A stretch of DNA of 37,835 nt from the NCBI GenBank assembly GCA_910587425.1, contig CAJUKU010000018.1, positions 1 through 37,835 on the forward strand, given 5' to 3'. The translations under genes were made by a program, and so were the position numbers. A model generated the notes under the pieces. The model did not search any database and was not told where the DNA came from. It saw only the letters and a list, made by a program, of their open reading frames with translations. Position 1 is the stretch's first letter. Each line of letters begins with the position of its first letter. The stretch is from an uncultured Muribaculaceae bacterium. GTDB taxonomy: Bacteria > Bacteroidota > Bacteroidia > Bacteroidales > Muribaculaceae. Below, piece after piece: positions 24,090 through 32,391 of the stretch.

Positions 24090-25437
24090 TTTGTGCGGTG
24101 TTTGTTGTTGATTCTATTGTCTGTGATGCCTCGGCGGCGATTTTCTCAGCCGAAGCGTCGGGATGTGTGAACGGTATGAACCAGGTGATCACGAACGCGG
24201 GTATGGTGGCGAGCAGCACGACGGTGAAGAAGGGTCCGTAGCCGAGGGCGTCGCTGATGTAGCCGCTCACGGCTCCGGTGAGCATCACCGAGAAGTTCAT
24301 GATGCCTGATGCGAAGGCGTAGTGAGCCATCTGGTGCGGTCCGGGCGCCACCTGCTGCATCATGAATAGTGTGAGCCCCACGAACCCGAATCCGTAGCCG
24401 AAATACTCCACGATTATCGCTCCGGCGACCACAGCCATGCTCTCGGGCTGCAGCCATGCGAGTATGGCGTAGGCGGCGAAGGGGATGTTGAACACGCAGC
24501 AGAGCGTGAACAGCGAGCGGCGCAGTCCGCGGTGGGCGGTGTAGTAGCCGGCGAGCAGCGATCCGAGCAGGAACGCCGCAGCGCCGCAGGTGCCGTAATA
24601 GAGTCCGATCTGTTCGTTGGAGAGAGCCAGACCGCCGCTGTCGCGCGAGCTCATCAGGAAGAGCGGCACGATCTTCATCACGAATCCCTCGCCGAGGCGG
24701 TAGAGGATGATGAAGGCTATGTAGAGCCAGATGTAGCGTTTGGTGAAGAATGCGGCAATGACACCGCGAAGTTTGCTCATCCCCTCGCTGAATGTCGCCC
24801 CCTTTGCTGCGGGCGGGGCGGTGGAGGGGACTATCCGGGTGTGCCATGCGCCGAGGAGCAGCAGCACGCCGCCGATTATGGCGAGCACGATCATCCATGC
24901 GTCGACGAAATGTTCGCGTGCCGGTGTGTCGGTACCGCCGAAGCTGCGGGCGAGTATGCCGGCAAGACCCACGAGTCCGCCTGTGGCTACGAGCTTGGCG
25001 AGGTTGTAGAACGCACCCTGCCAGCCGATATAGCGCGATTGGTCACGTTGCGTGAGTTCCGACATGTAGACGCCGTCGGCAGCGATATCGTGTGTCGCCC
25101 CGCTGAACGCTATGACGGCAAACAGGGCTATCATGATGGCGAAGCAGTCGGGGATGTGAAGCGCGATCGCGGCGATGCCGAAAAAGAGTCCGCTGACGAT
25201 CTGTGTGGCTACCACAAAGAATTTCTTCGTGCGGAATATCTCGAGAAACGGGCTCCAGAGGAATTTTATGGTCCAGGGCCACATGATGAGCGATGTCCAG
25301 AAGGCTATCTCGGCATTCGGTATGTCGAGGTTCTTGAACATCACGGCTGCGACCATGTTGAGCACCACAAACGGAAGTCCCATCGCGAAATAGACCGTGG
25401 GAACCCATCCGAGGGGGTGTGGCGAGGAGTTTTTCAT
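24025..25437 (-). CDS. MFS transporter, AmpG-like/sugar type
   Basis: A 470-residue inner-membrane permease with about 12 helices. The N-terminus (LGWVPTVYFAMGLPFVVLNM) and the DGVYMSELTQRDQSRYIGWQGAFYNLAK loop are typical of the AmpG-like branch found beside GH130 genes in Bacteroidales. The last 40 residues are polar and encoded in the overlap with the GH130 gene. It probably imports the disaccharide that the phosphorylase splits, for example the core of N-glycans (inference). It starts 18 bp after the tonB gene. Confidence 0.88.
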   Translation of the reverse strand: MKNSSPHPLGWVPTVYFAMGLPFVVLNMVAAVMFKNLDIPNAEIAFWTSLIMWPWTIKFLWSPFLEIFRTKKFFVVATQIVSGLFFGIAAIALHIPDCFAIMIALFAVIAFSGATHDIAADGVYMSELTQRDQSRYIGWQGAFYNLAKLVATGGLVGLAGILARSFGGTDTPAREHFVDAWMIVLAIIGGVLLLLGAWHTRIVPSTAPPAAKGATFSEGMSKLRGVIAAFFTKRYIWLYIAFIILYRLGEGFVMKIVPLFLMSSRDSGGLALSNEQIGLYYGTCGAAAFLLGSLLAGYYTAHRGLRRSLFTLCCVFNIPFAAYAILAWLQPESMAVVAGAIIVEYFGYGFGFVGLTLFMMQQVAPGPHQMAHYAFASGIMNFSVMLTGAVSGYISDALGYGPFFTVVLLATIPAFVITWFIPFTHPDASAEKIAAEASQTIESTTNTAQNDTDHRAAPAADALAGPTAGE

Positions 25438-25455
25438 GGGGTGTTGTATGTATTG

Positions 25456-26244
25456 TTATTCAAACCTGTAGGTTATGGTTCCCGCCTGTTCCGCGGGAGC
25501 GTCGAGGTCGACGGAGAATTGCGACTGTAACGCTGCCTGCTCGCAGCTGCGGCGGGCGGCAGGGCTTGATGCAACGGCGCCTGTGCCGGTGGAGTAGGAT
25601 GCGGCGACAACGCGCCCCTGGCGGTTGACGCGCACGCTGACGGTTATCGTTCCGGTTTCCGTGCCGGAGGGTTTGTGCCACGAGGCGAGCGTGCGTCCCT
25701 TCAGGTTTGTGCCGGGCATACCTGACAATGCGCCTGATGCGGCGTTGCCGTTGGGCGATCCGCTCTTGCCGGCGTCGGCTTTACCCTTGTCTGAGCCGCC
25801 GAAGCTCACGCGCTTGTTGATGCGGTCGGCAGCCTCTTTCTGGCGCCGTTCCTGCTCCTGGCGTTCAAGTTCCTCGCGGGTGGGTCCGGTCTGCTCCGGC
25901 TTAGCCTTCTCCCGCACCTTCACCGGCGACTCCTGGGTGGATGTCACCGGAGGGGCGGGCTGGTCGGCTGCCGGTCCGGCATCGCGCAGATCCTCGGTCT
26001 CCGGCACCGCTTCCGATGCGGAAGCCTGCGCGGGGGTCTCCGAATCGCGGTCGGGCTGCGGAATATCGCCGGTCATGACATATTCGCCGTCAAGCAGCAG
26101 CTCCGAAGTGTCTTCCGGAGGCCATACCCGCGGCTCATCGCCGGTGTATTTGAGATACATCGACAGCATTAGCCACAGCAGCGCTATGAAGATTATGGCG
26201 GTGGCTATGGCGGCTATCAGGCGGGCGCGGCGTTCAGGTGTCAT
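25456..26244 (-). CDS. TonB/TolA-type energy transducer
   Basis: A 262-residue protein with one N-terminal membrane helix (about 9-30), a Pro/Glu-rich periplasmic linker (40-130), a charged helical stretch (REELERQEQERRQKEAADRI, about 124-143), and a C-terminal TonB-like domain (about 185-262, TITVSVRVNRQGRVV to TITYRFE). It would link the ExbB/ExbD motor to outer-membrane receptors. It overlaps exbD by 4 bp. Confidence 0.88.
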   Translation of the reverse strand: MTPERRARLIAAIATAIIFIALLWLMLSMYLKYTGDEPRVWPPEDTSELLLDGEYVMTGDIPQPDRDSETPAQASASEAVPETEDLRDAGPAADQPAPPVTSTQESPVKVREKAKPEQTGPTREELERQEQERRQKEAADRINKRVSFGGSDKGKADAGKSGSPNGNAASGALSGMPGTNLKGRTLASWHKPSGTETGTITVSVRVNRQGRVVAASYSTGTGAVASSPAARRSCEQAALQSQFSVDLDAPAEQAGTITYRFE

Positions 26245-26672
26245 TGGCGTGGGCGCGCCGAGCTGGGCGCAGGTTTTGTTGCGAGAACCATTTTCAGTCC
26301 GTTGCGCGCGCCGAGGTCAAGCACTTCCACGAGCCTACCGTAAGGCACCTCGGCGTCGGCATAGAGTGCTATCACTCCGTCGGGCTGCTGCGACTGCGCG
26401 AGCTGCAGGAAGCCGAGCAGCTGTTCGTCGGTGACAGCCTGCGGCTCCTCCTCGGCAAACGATGCGTAGATTATCTGCTCCTTGTCGATATACACGCGTG
26501 TCGACGGCTTCAGGGCGGTCTGCTCCGAGCTCTGCGGCAGGTTGATCTCCAGCGCGGTCGGGAACACGAAAGTCGAGGTGACCATGAAGAATATCAGCAG
26601 GAGGAAAATGACGTCGGTCATGGATGCCATGGAGAAGAGCGACGACATGTCGTACTGGCGTTTCAGTGCCAT
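26241..26672 (-). CDS. exbD: ExbD/TolR family biopolymer transport protein
   Basis: A 143-residue protein. A single membrane helix (about 18-36, SMTDVIFLLLIFFMVTSTF) carries D20, the proton-binding aspartate of the family. A periplasmic domain follows. It lies 4 bp after the exbB-like gene and overlaps the tonB-like gene, so the three form one motor unit. Confidence 0.92.
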   Translation of the reverse strand: MALKRQYDMSSLFSMASMTDVIFLLLIFFMVTSTFVFPTALEINLPQSSEQTALKPSTRVYIDKEQIIYASFAEEEPQAVTDEQLLGFLQLAQSQQPDGVIALYADAEVPYGRLVEVLDLGARNGLKMVLATKPAPSSARPRQ

Positions 26673-26676
26673 CGCA

Positions 26677-27408
26677 TCACTTCTTTACAGGTTCGTTGAG
26701 AAGGTCCATGAACTCCATGGTCTTCCCCTCCATGCGGTTCATCACGCCGTTGATGCGCGCCACGAGATAGTTGTAGGCAAACAGTGCTATGATGCCCACT
26801 ATCAGTCCGGCTACGGTGGTCACGAGCGCTTCGTAGATACCTCCGGCGAGCACGTCGATATTAGCCGACGAGCCGGCAGCCGCGAGGTTATAGAATGCCT
26901 GTACCATGCCGATCACCGTGCCGAGGAATCCGAGCATAGGCGCTCCTGCGGCGGTGGTGGCGAGCCATGGCAACCCTTTGCCGAGGTTGGCTACCTCGAT
27001 GTTGCCGGTGTTCTCGATAGCCACGAGCACATCGTTCATCGGGCGTCCGATTCGGGTTATGCCTTTGGCTATCAGACGTCCGTAGGGAGTGTCAGTGTGC
27101 CGGCAGAGATTGAGGGCGGAATCGAGCTCACCCTCATGTATGTAGTCCTTGATGCGCTGCATGAACGAGGCGTCCTCACGCGCTGCGCGGCGTATCACTA
27201 TGGCACGCTCGATGAATATGTAGATCGCTATCAGCGAGAGCAGTGCGAGCGGGAGCATGATGAATCCGCCTTCGAGGCAGAGCTGCCATACCGACAGTTC
27301 CTGCACCACAGGCGCGGCTGGAGCGGCAGCTGCGGCGGCGTCGGTCATCACAGTGGCGGTATCCGCCACTGTGGCTGCGGCAACCGGTTGGGCTAATAAT
27401 GTGAGCAT
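26677..27408 (-). CDS. exbB: ExbB/TolQ/MotA family proton channel
   Basis: A 243-residue protein. An N-terminal signal-like helix and a periplasmic Ala-rich stretch precede three membrane helices: near 60-80 (FIMLPLALLSLIAIYIFIERA), 155-180 (GAPMLGFLGTVIGMVQAFY) and 195-225 (EALVTTVAGLIVGIIALFAYNYL). These match the ExbB/TolQ fold. It sits 11 bp after pdxJ in the operon pdxJ-exbB-exbD-tonB. Confidence 0.92.
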   Translation of the reverse strand: MLTLLAQPVAAATVADTATVMTDAAAAAAPAAPVVQELSVWQLCLEGGFIMLPLALLSLIAIYIFIERAIVIRRAAREDASFMQRIKDYIHEGELDSALNLCRHTDTPYGRLIAKGITRIGRPMNDVLVAIENTGNIEVANLGKGLPWLATTAAGAPMLGFLGTVIGMVQAFYNLAAAGSSANIDVLAGGIYEALVTTVAGLIVGIIALFAYNYLVARINGVMNRMEGKTMEFMDLLNEPVKK

Positions 27409-27419
27409 TGTATGGTGGA

Positions 27420-28139
27420 TTATTTGTTAGAGAGACATTCTTTGTATGCCTTTATGGTCTGCTCCAGACCGAGGTAAAGGGCGTCGGATATGAGCGCATG
27501 ACCGATCGATACCTCGTTGAGGTATGGCACCCGCTCGGCGAAGAACTGCAGGTTGGTGAGGCTGAGGTCATGTCCGGCATTCACGCCGAGCCCGCAGGAG
27601 TGTGCGGCACGGCTCGCCTCGACAAAGGGTGCCACGGCAGCCTCGCGGTCGGCGGCGTAGCCGTCGGCATAAGGTTTCGTGTACAGCTCCACACGGTCGG
27701 CTCCGGCGCGCGCGGCAAGGTGTATGTTGTCAGTGTCCGTGCCCACGAATATCGATGAGCGGATCCCCGCATCGCGGAGTTTTTCCACTGTCTCGGTCAG
27801 GAATTCGAGGTTGGCGGCTACGTCCCATCCGGCGCTTGAGGTCAGCGCGTCGGGAGCGTCGGGCACGAGTGTGACCTGTTCGGGCTTAACCTGCAGCACC
27901 AGTTCCATGAACTCGGGCGAGGGGTAGCCCTCTATGTTGAATTCTGTTTTTACCGCCGGACGCAGTGCATAGACGTCGGCACGGCGGATATGGCGTTCGT
28001 CGGGACGTGGATGCACGGTTATGCCGTTGGCTCCGAGCGCTTCGCAGTCAATGGCAAATTTCACCACATCAGGCACATTCTCTCCGCGTGCATTGCGGAG
28101 CGTCGCAACTTTGTTGATGTTTACGCTAAGATTGGTCAT
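27420..28139 (-). CDS. pdxJ: Pyridoxine 5'-phosphate synthase PdxJ
   Basis: A 239-residue TIM-barrel enzyme that joins 1-deoxyxylulose 5-phosphate and 3-amino-1-hydroxyacetone phosphate in vitamin B6 synthesis. Active-site residues H43, R45 and H50 lie in HPRPDERHI and E70 in FNIEGYPS. VNAGHDLSLTNL marks the C-terminal phosphate site. It is the first gene of an operon with exbB, exbD and tonB. No exact TAnnTTTG box is seen upstream; TAGTTTTC at about 28170 is the closest. Confidence 0.97.
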   Translation of the reverse strand: MTNLSVNINKVATLRNARGENVPDVVKFAIDCEALGANGITVHPRPDERHIRRADVYALRPAVKTEFNIEGYPSPEFMELVLQVKPEQVTLVPDAPDALTSSAGWDVAANLEFLTETVEKLRDAGIRSSIFVGTDTDNIHLAARAGADRVELYTKPYADGYAADREAAVAPFVEASRAAHSCGLGVNAGHDLSLTNLQFFAERVPYLNEVSIGHALISDALYLGLEQTIKAYKECLSNK

Positions 28140-28220
28140 TTTTTCTTATGGGCGCCGGACGGAAAACTATCTCGCTGAGCCGGGCGTTGCTTTTATATAT
28201 TGTATGTCGGGATTATTTCG

Positions 28221-28228
28221 TAAATTTG
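28221..28228 (+). promoter_or_regulatory. Promoter for the ACT-nadK-metallopeptidase genes
   Basis: A -7 box TAAATTTG on the plus strand, with a weak TTG about 18 nt upstream. It is followed by about 100 AT-rich bases before GC-rich coding sequence begins near 28337. Confidence 0.6.
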
Positions 28229-28238
28229 CATACGGAAT

Positions 28239-28685
28239 TTGAGGACAAAAATAGTCAGAATAACTCAGAAAATAAAAAGTTTGACCCCGAAAGATAACAT
28301 AATAAGGCGTAACGCTCAAAAGGACAGTCTCATAAACGCGGTTCCGCATCACTCGCCGGCGAGGGTTTTCCCGCATCTCGACGATGTGTCGGAGCTGTCG
28401 GTAGCCTGCTACCGCACTGACTTCTCGGCATCGCGCATCGCTCATGCGGTTGAGGATGCCGAGGCAAACCTGCTGAATATGAATGTGACCGACCGCGTGA
28501 CCGACCGCGGTGAGATAATCATTGACCTGCGCGTGAGCCACCGCAGCCCCTACGCGGTGGCACGCTCGCTCGAGCGCTACGGCTTCTACGTGGTTGAATT
28601 TCTCGGAATGAATCCGGACGACGATGACGCCGACACGCTTTCAGAGCGTATCGGAGAGCTTCTCGCCCATATAGAGCGCGTGTGA
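28239..28685 (+). CDS. ACT-like domain protein, start uncertain (lost CBS part)
   Basis: An open frame of up to 148 codons with no ATG near its start; the first in-frame ATG (28479) would cut the domain in half. Possible starts are TTG at 28239 or 28281 and GTG at 28386. Residues about 52-125 fit one ACT fold: ELSVACY, SASRIAHAVEDA, NLLNMNV, GEIIIDLRV, YAVARSLERYG and YVVEFLG. As I recall, the Bacteroides protein encoded before nadK has two CBS domains and then this domain; here only the end of the second CBS domain may remain (KDSLINAV). It ends 16 bp before nadK. It could be a functional stand-alone sensor or a remnant. Confidence 0.55.
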   Translation: MRTKIVRITQKIKSLTPKDNIIRRNAQKDSLINAVPHHSPARVFPHLDDVSELSVACYRTDFSASRIAHAVEDAEANLLNMNVTDRVTDRGEIIIDLRVSHRSPYAVARSLERYGFYVVEFLGMNPDDDDADTLSERIGELLAHIERV

Positions 28686-28701
28686 CGCCACGCAGTCTGT
28701 C

Positions 28702-29574
28702 ATGAATACCATAGCAGTTTTCGGAAATACCTATCAGGATGGATGCGCGCCTCTGTTGCGGCAGCTGTTCGAGGGCTTGAACCGGCGCGTCAGCCTGACG
28801 TTCGAGCCGGAGTACCATGCCTATCTCACCGGACTGCTCGGAAGTGATTCCGTAGTGGCGCGGTGCTCCACATTCCATGGAGCCGTGGAGGCGGATCTGG
28901 CGCTGAGTGTGGGTGGCGACGGCACATTCCTGCATGCGGCAAACCATATATGCCCTGCGCCAACGCCTATCATGGGTATCAACGCCGGTCATCTCGGCTA
29001 TCTCTCGGCGGCACCGCTTGCCGAGGCGCAGCAGATTGTCGACGATATACTCCGCAACCGCTACATAGTCGAGCCGCGCGCCATGCTTGCTGTCAGCGGC
29101 GATGGTCTGCCGCTTCCCGCACGTCCATACGCGCTCAATGAGGTGGCTCTCCTGCGCCAGGATACGGCATCGATGATTACCGTCGACGCGCGCCTCGATG
29201 GCGAGCAGCTTGCATCATATCAGGGCGACGGGCTGATCGTAGCTACTCCGACCGGAAGCACCGCCTACAGCCTTTCGGCGGGCGGACCCATTCTTGCTCC
29301 GTCGGCTCAGAGTTGGGTAATAACCCCTGTGGCGCCGCATTCGCTCACCATGCGCCCGCTTGTGGTGAGCGCCGACACGCGCATAGAGCTGACCATGCGC
29401 AGCCGTTCAGCCACGGTCTCACTTTCGATCGACGGGCGTTCGCTGCCGATGCGTTCAGGCTCGACAATCACCATAGCGCGCGCACCGCATGTGATCAATG
29501 TGGTGCGTCTGCACCGGCATACGTTTATCGATGCCCTGCGACAGAAATTGCTCTGGGGGGCTGCCGGAGTATGA
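28702..29574 (+). CDS. nadK: NAD kinase
   Basis: A 290-residue enzyme that makes NADP from NAD and ATP. The signature GGDGTFL is at 71-77, and DGLIVATPTGSTAYSLSAGGP forms the substrate site. The length is standard. Its stop codon overlaps the start of the metallopeptidase gene (ATGA, 29571-29574), so the two are coupled. Confidence 0.97.
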   Translation: MNTIAVFGNTYQDGCAPLLRQLFEGLNRRVSLTFEPEYHAYLTGLLGSDSVVARCSTFHGAVEADLALSVGGDGTFLHAANHICPAPTPIMGINAGHLGYLSAAPLAEAQQIVDDILRNRYIVEPRAMLAVSGDGLPLPARPYALNEVALLRQDTASMITVDARLDGEQLASYQGDGLIVATPTGSTAYSLSAGGPILAPSAQSWVITPVAPHSLTMRPLVVSADTRIELTMRSRSATVSLSIDGRSLPMRSGSTITIARAPHVINVVRLHRHTFIDALRQKLLWGAAGV

Positions 29575-30290
29575 TCGAGAAACTTTATAATCTGAATATC
29601 ATACGTCACCCGCGTCTTGGCGATGTGCGGATCGGTCTCAACAGGCGGTCGCGCAGGGTCATGGCGAAGTGGCAGCAGGGTATGGTGAAGATGACCATAC
29701 CGCGTCTGTTCACCGCCAGGGAGCTGCTTGAGATGCTCGACCGGATGGAGGCGGGACTGATGCGTTCGCGTCCTGCCTCGGTGTTCGAGCCGGGCACCGT
29801 TTTCTCTTTTCCGGGAGTGGAATTCCGTATATGCCGTGATGCGGCAATGGATCCTGAGCGTATGATCGCTTATCCCAACCTGCCGGTCACAAAGGTATGT
29901 GTGGGGAGCCGGGTGGATTGTGGAAGCACCGACGCGGCACATGCCATCAGCAAATTGATACACAACTCGGCGCATGCTCTCGCTCAGCGCCTTCTGCTGC
30001 CGCGTGCACGTGAGATCGCGGCAAATGTTGGGGCGTCGCCTGCGGGGTGGAAGATCGGGCGCGGACAGCGCACGTTAGGGCACTGTGACTCCCGCGGGAT
30101 CATCACCATTTCCCACGTCTGCACATTCCTTACCCAGGAGCTTCGCGACTATGTGGTCTGCCACGAGCTCGCACATCTGCTGGAGATGAACCACTCGGCG
30201 CGGTTTCACCAGGTGTGCGACCGCTATTGCGGAGGCCGTGCTCCGGAACTGGAGGCTAAACTGCGCGCGTTCTCCTGGCAATTCCGTTGA
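29571..30290 (+). CDS. YgjP-like zinc metallopeptidase
   Basis: A 239-residue protein with the gluzincin-like motif HELAHLLEMNH: H198, E199, H202 and the third ligand H208. This is the YgjP/WLM type (DUF45). The motif VCHELAHLLEMNHSARFH is nearly the family consensus. The substrate is unknown. The start is the ATG that overlaps the nadK stop; an upstream reading would lie inside nadK. It ends 10 bp before the convergent M3 peptidase gene, with no clear terminator between. Confidence 0.88.
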   Translation: MIEKLYNLNIIRHPRLGDVRIGLNRRSRRVMAKWQQGMVKMTIPRLFTARELLEMLDRMEAGLMRSRPASVFEPGTVFSFPGVEFRICRDAAMDPERMIAYPNLPVTKVCVGSRVDCGSTDAAHAISKLIHNSAHALAQRLLLPRAREIAANVGASPAGWKIGRGQRTLGHCDSRGIITISHVCTFLTQELRDYVVCHELAHLLEMNHSARFHQVCDRYCGGRAPELEAKLRAFSWQFR

Positions 30291-30300
30291 TAATCAGGTT

Positions 30301-32352
30301 TCAGGCGAGACCGTCGCGACGCAGCAGCGCGAGCGGCGAGGGGTCTGCGCCTCGGAAACGGCGGTAGAGTTCCGCAGGATCATCCGAGTCTCCACGTTCG
30401 AGCACCTCTTTGCGGAAACGCATCGCCGGTGCATGGAAGCGCGCCAGGGGTGAACTACCGTCGGCAGCTTCCGGCGATTCATTTGCGATGAAATACTCGA
30501 ATGCGTCGGCATCAAGCATCTCCGACCATTTGTAGCTGTAGTAGCCTGCCGAATATCCTCCTCCGAAAATATGGCTGAATGCAGGGCTTATCAATGCCCC
30601 CGGCTGTGGCGCGAATATTTCCACCGGAGCAGTCGCCTTCTGCTCGAATGCTGCGGCATCATCCACCGGGCTTGTGATGGTATACCAGGCGATGTCGAGC
30701 ATCCCGAAATTCAACTGCCTCATGCATGCGTAAACCACCCCGAAGCGGGCATTGTCGACAATGCTCTGCACCTGCGCGTCGCTTATCGGTTCGCCGGTGA
30801 TGTAATGCCGGGCGAATGTGTCGAGAAACTCACGCCGGGTGAGGAAATTCTCGTTCAATTGCGATGGTAGCTCCACGAAGTCGCGGAACACGTTCGTTCC
30901 CGACAGTGACCGGCGGCGCACGCGGCTCAACAGCCCGTGCAGCGCGTGCCCGAACTCATGCAGGAAGGTGCGCACCTCATCGGGCGAGAGGAGTGCCGGC
31001 GCATCGGCTGTGGGGCGTGTGAAGTTCATCACTATGGAGATGTGCGGACGATGGTCTGTCCCATCCGTATCAACCCATTGCTCCGCAAATTCAGTCATCC
31101 AGGCTCCGGGGCGCTTCGTTGCGCGCGGGAAGAAGTCGGTGTAGAGCAATCCGAGATAAGAACCGTCGGCATCGGTCACTTCATATACATCAACCTCGGG
31201 GTGATACACCTCAACACCCTCAGCCGGGCGGAAAGTGATACCGTAGAGCTGTGTGGCAAGTCCGAAAACACCGTCGACCACCGCCGGTAGCGGGAAGTAG
31301 GGGCGCAGAGCCTCCTCGTCATACCCAAGGCGCTCGCGGCGCATGAGGTTGGCGTAGTATGCGTAATCCCACGGAGCGAAATCCTCAAGTCCGGCAAATT
31401 CCCGAAGCTCCTGCATCTCGCTTTCCATCGGCTTGCGGTAGGCTTCGGCAAGGTCGCCGAGCATCTTCATGACGCGCTCTTTCGATCCCGCCATGGAGCG
31501 TTGCAGCCGCAGGTCGGCATAGCAGCCGTAGCCGAGCAGCTGCGCGATACGCATCTGCAATCCGGCTATCTGCTTCACGTAGGGTGTGTTGTCATTCTCG
31601 CCGCTCACATTCCGTCCGTTGTAGATGCGCCACAGCCGTTCGCGCAGGTGCCGGTGGGGCGAGCTGCGCATGAATGCGGTATAGGTCGGTTGGTCTATGG
31701 TTATCACCCATTTGTGATCTCCGCCGAGTTCCCGGGCTTTTTCGGATGCGGCATCAACGATGCGCGCCGGGAGCCCGTCGAGTTCCGAGATGTCCGACAG
31801 CGGCATGTTCAGGGCGTTCATCTCGCGCGGTATGTTGCGGCGGAAAGCGGTCTCCGCCAGTACAAGCTCCTTGCGGAGATGCGCGAATTCCTTGCGGTTC
31901 TCACCCTCAAGCAGCGCACCGTTGAGCTTGAAACTCAGATAGGTCTGCTCAAGCAGGCGGCGGTCTTCCTTGTCAAGTCCGAGCGATTCGCGCGAGTCGT
32001 AGACAGCTTTTACGCGCCGCCACAGCCGCTCGTCGAGCGTTATCTCCGTGTTGAACTCCTGTATCATAGGCATCACCTGCTGGCTGATGTCCGACATGCG
32101 GTCGGTCACCATGGCGCTCTGCAGCGGTCCGAATACACCGAGCACACGCTGCAGCTCGTCATCGGCATGTTCGAGCGCGAGTATTGTGTTGTCGAATGTC
32201 GCCGGTGCGGTGTCGGTGGCTATTGCGTCGATAGCTTTGCGTGCCGTGTCGATAGCCGCCGGTATGGCTGTGAGGAAATCTTCTTCGCTGATGCTGCCGA
32301 AGGGTGTGGAATTATATGGTGTGCTGAACGGTTGGCGGAATATTTCTGTCAT
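30301..32352 (-). CDS. M3 family metallopeptidase (peptidyl-dipeptidase Dcp-like)
   Basis: A 683-residue oligopeptidase of the thimet/Dcp family. The zinc site is HEFGH (465-469), with the third ligand E494 in DFVELPSQ. The length and the C-terminal FSHIFGGGYSAGYYSYKWSEM motif are typical. There is no signal peptide, so it probably cleaves peptides in the cytoplasm. It follows the TPR gene by 39 bp and is likely cotranscribed. Confidence 0.95.
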   Translation of the reverse strand: MTEIFRQPFSTPYNSTPFGSISEEDFLTAIPAAIDTARKAIDAIATDTAPATFDNTILALEHADDELQRVLGVFGPLQSAMVTDRMSDISQQVMPMIQEFNTEITLDERLWRRVKAVYDSRESLGLDKEDRRLLEQTYLSFKLNGALLEGENRKEFAHLRKELVLAETAFRRNIPREMNALNMPLSDISELDGLPARIVDAASEKARELGGDHKWVITIDQPTYTAFMRSSPHRHLRERLWRIYNGRNVSGENDNTPYVKQIAGLQMRIAQLLGYGCYADLRLQRSMAGSKERVMKMLGDLAEAYRKPMESEMQELREFAGLEDFAPWDYAYYANLMRRERLGYDEEALRPYFPLPAVVDGVFGLATQLYGITFRPAEGVEVYHPEVDVYEVTDADGSYLGLLYTDFFPRATKRPGAWMTEFAEQWVDTDGTDHRPHISIVMNFTRPTADAPALLSPDEVRTFLHEFGHALHGLLSRVRRRSLSGTNVFRDFVELPSQLNENFLTRREFLDTFARHYITGEPISDAQVQSIVDNARFGVVYACMRQLNFGMLDIAWYTITSPVDDAAAFEQKATAPVEIFAPQPGALISPAFSHIFGGGYSAGYYSYKWSEMLDADAFEYFIANESPEAADGSSPLARFHAPAMRFRKEVLERGDSDDPAELYRRFRGADPSPLALLRRDGLA

Positions 32353-32391
32353 CGGTGTGTGGTCGTTGTTTTGCGTTTGGTTATCTGACGG

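Noticed and set aside
29313..30290. Longer metallopeptidase starting inside nadK
   Set aside because: The first 86 codons are out-of-frame nadK sequence; the ATG at 29571 overlaps the nadK stop as expected for coupling.
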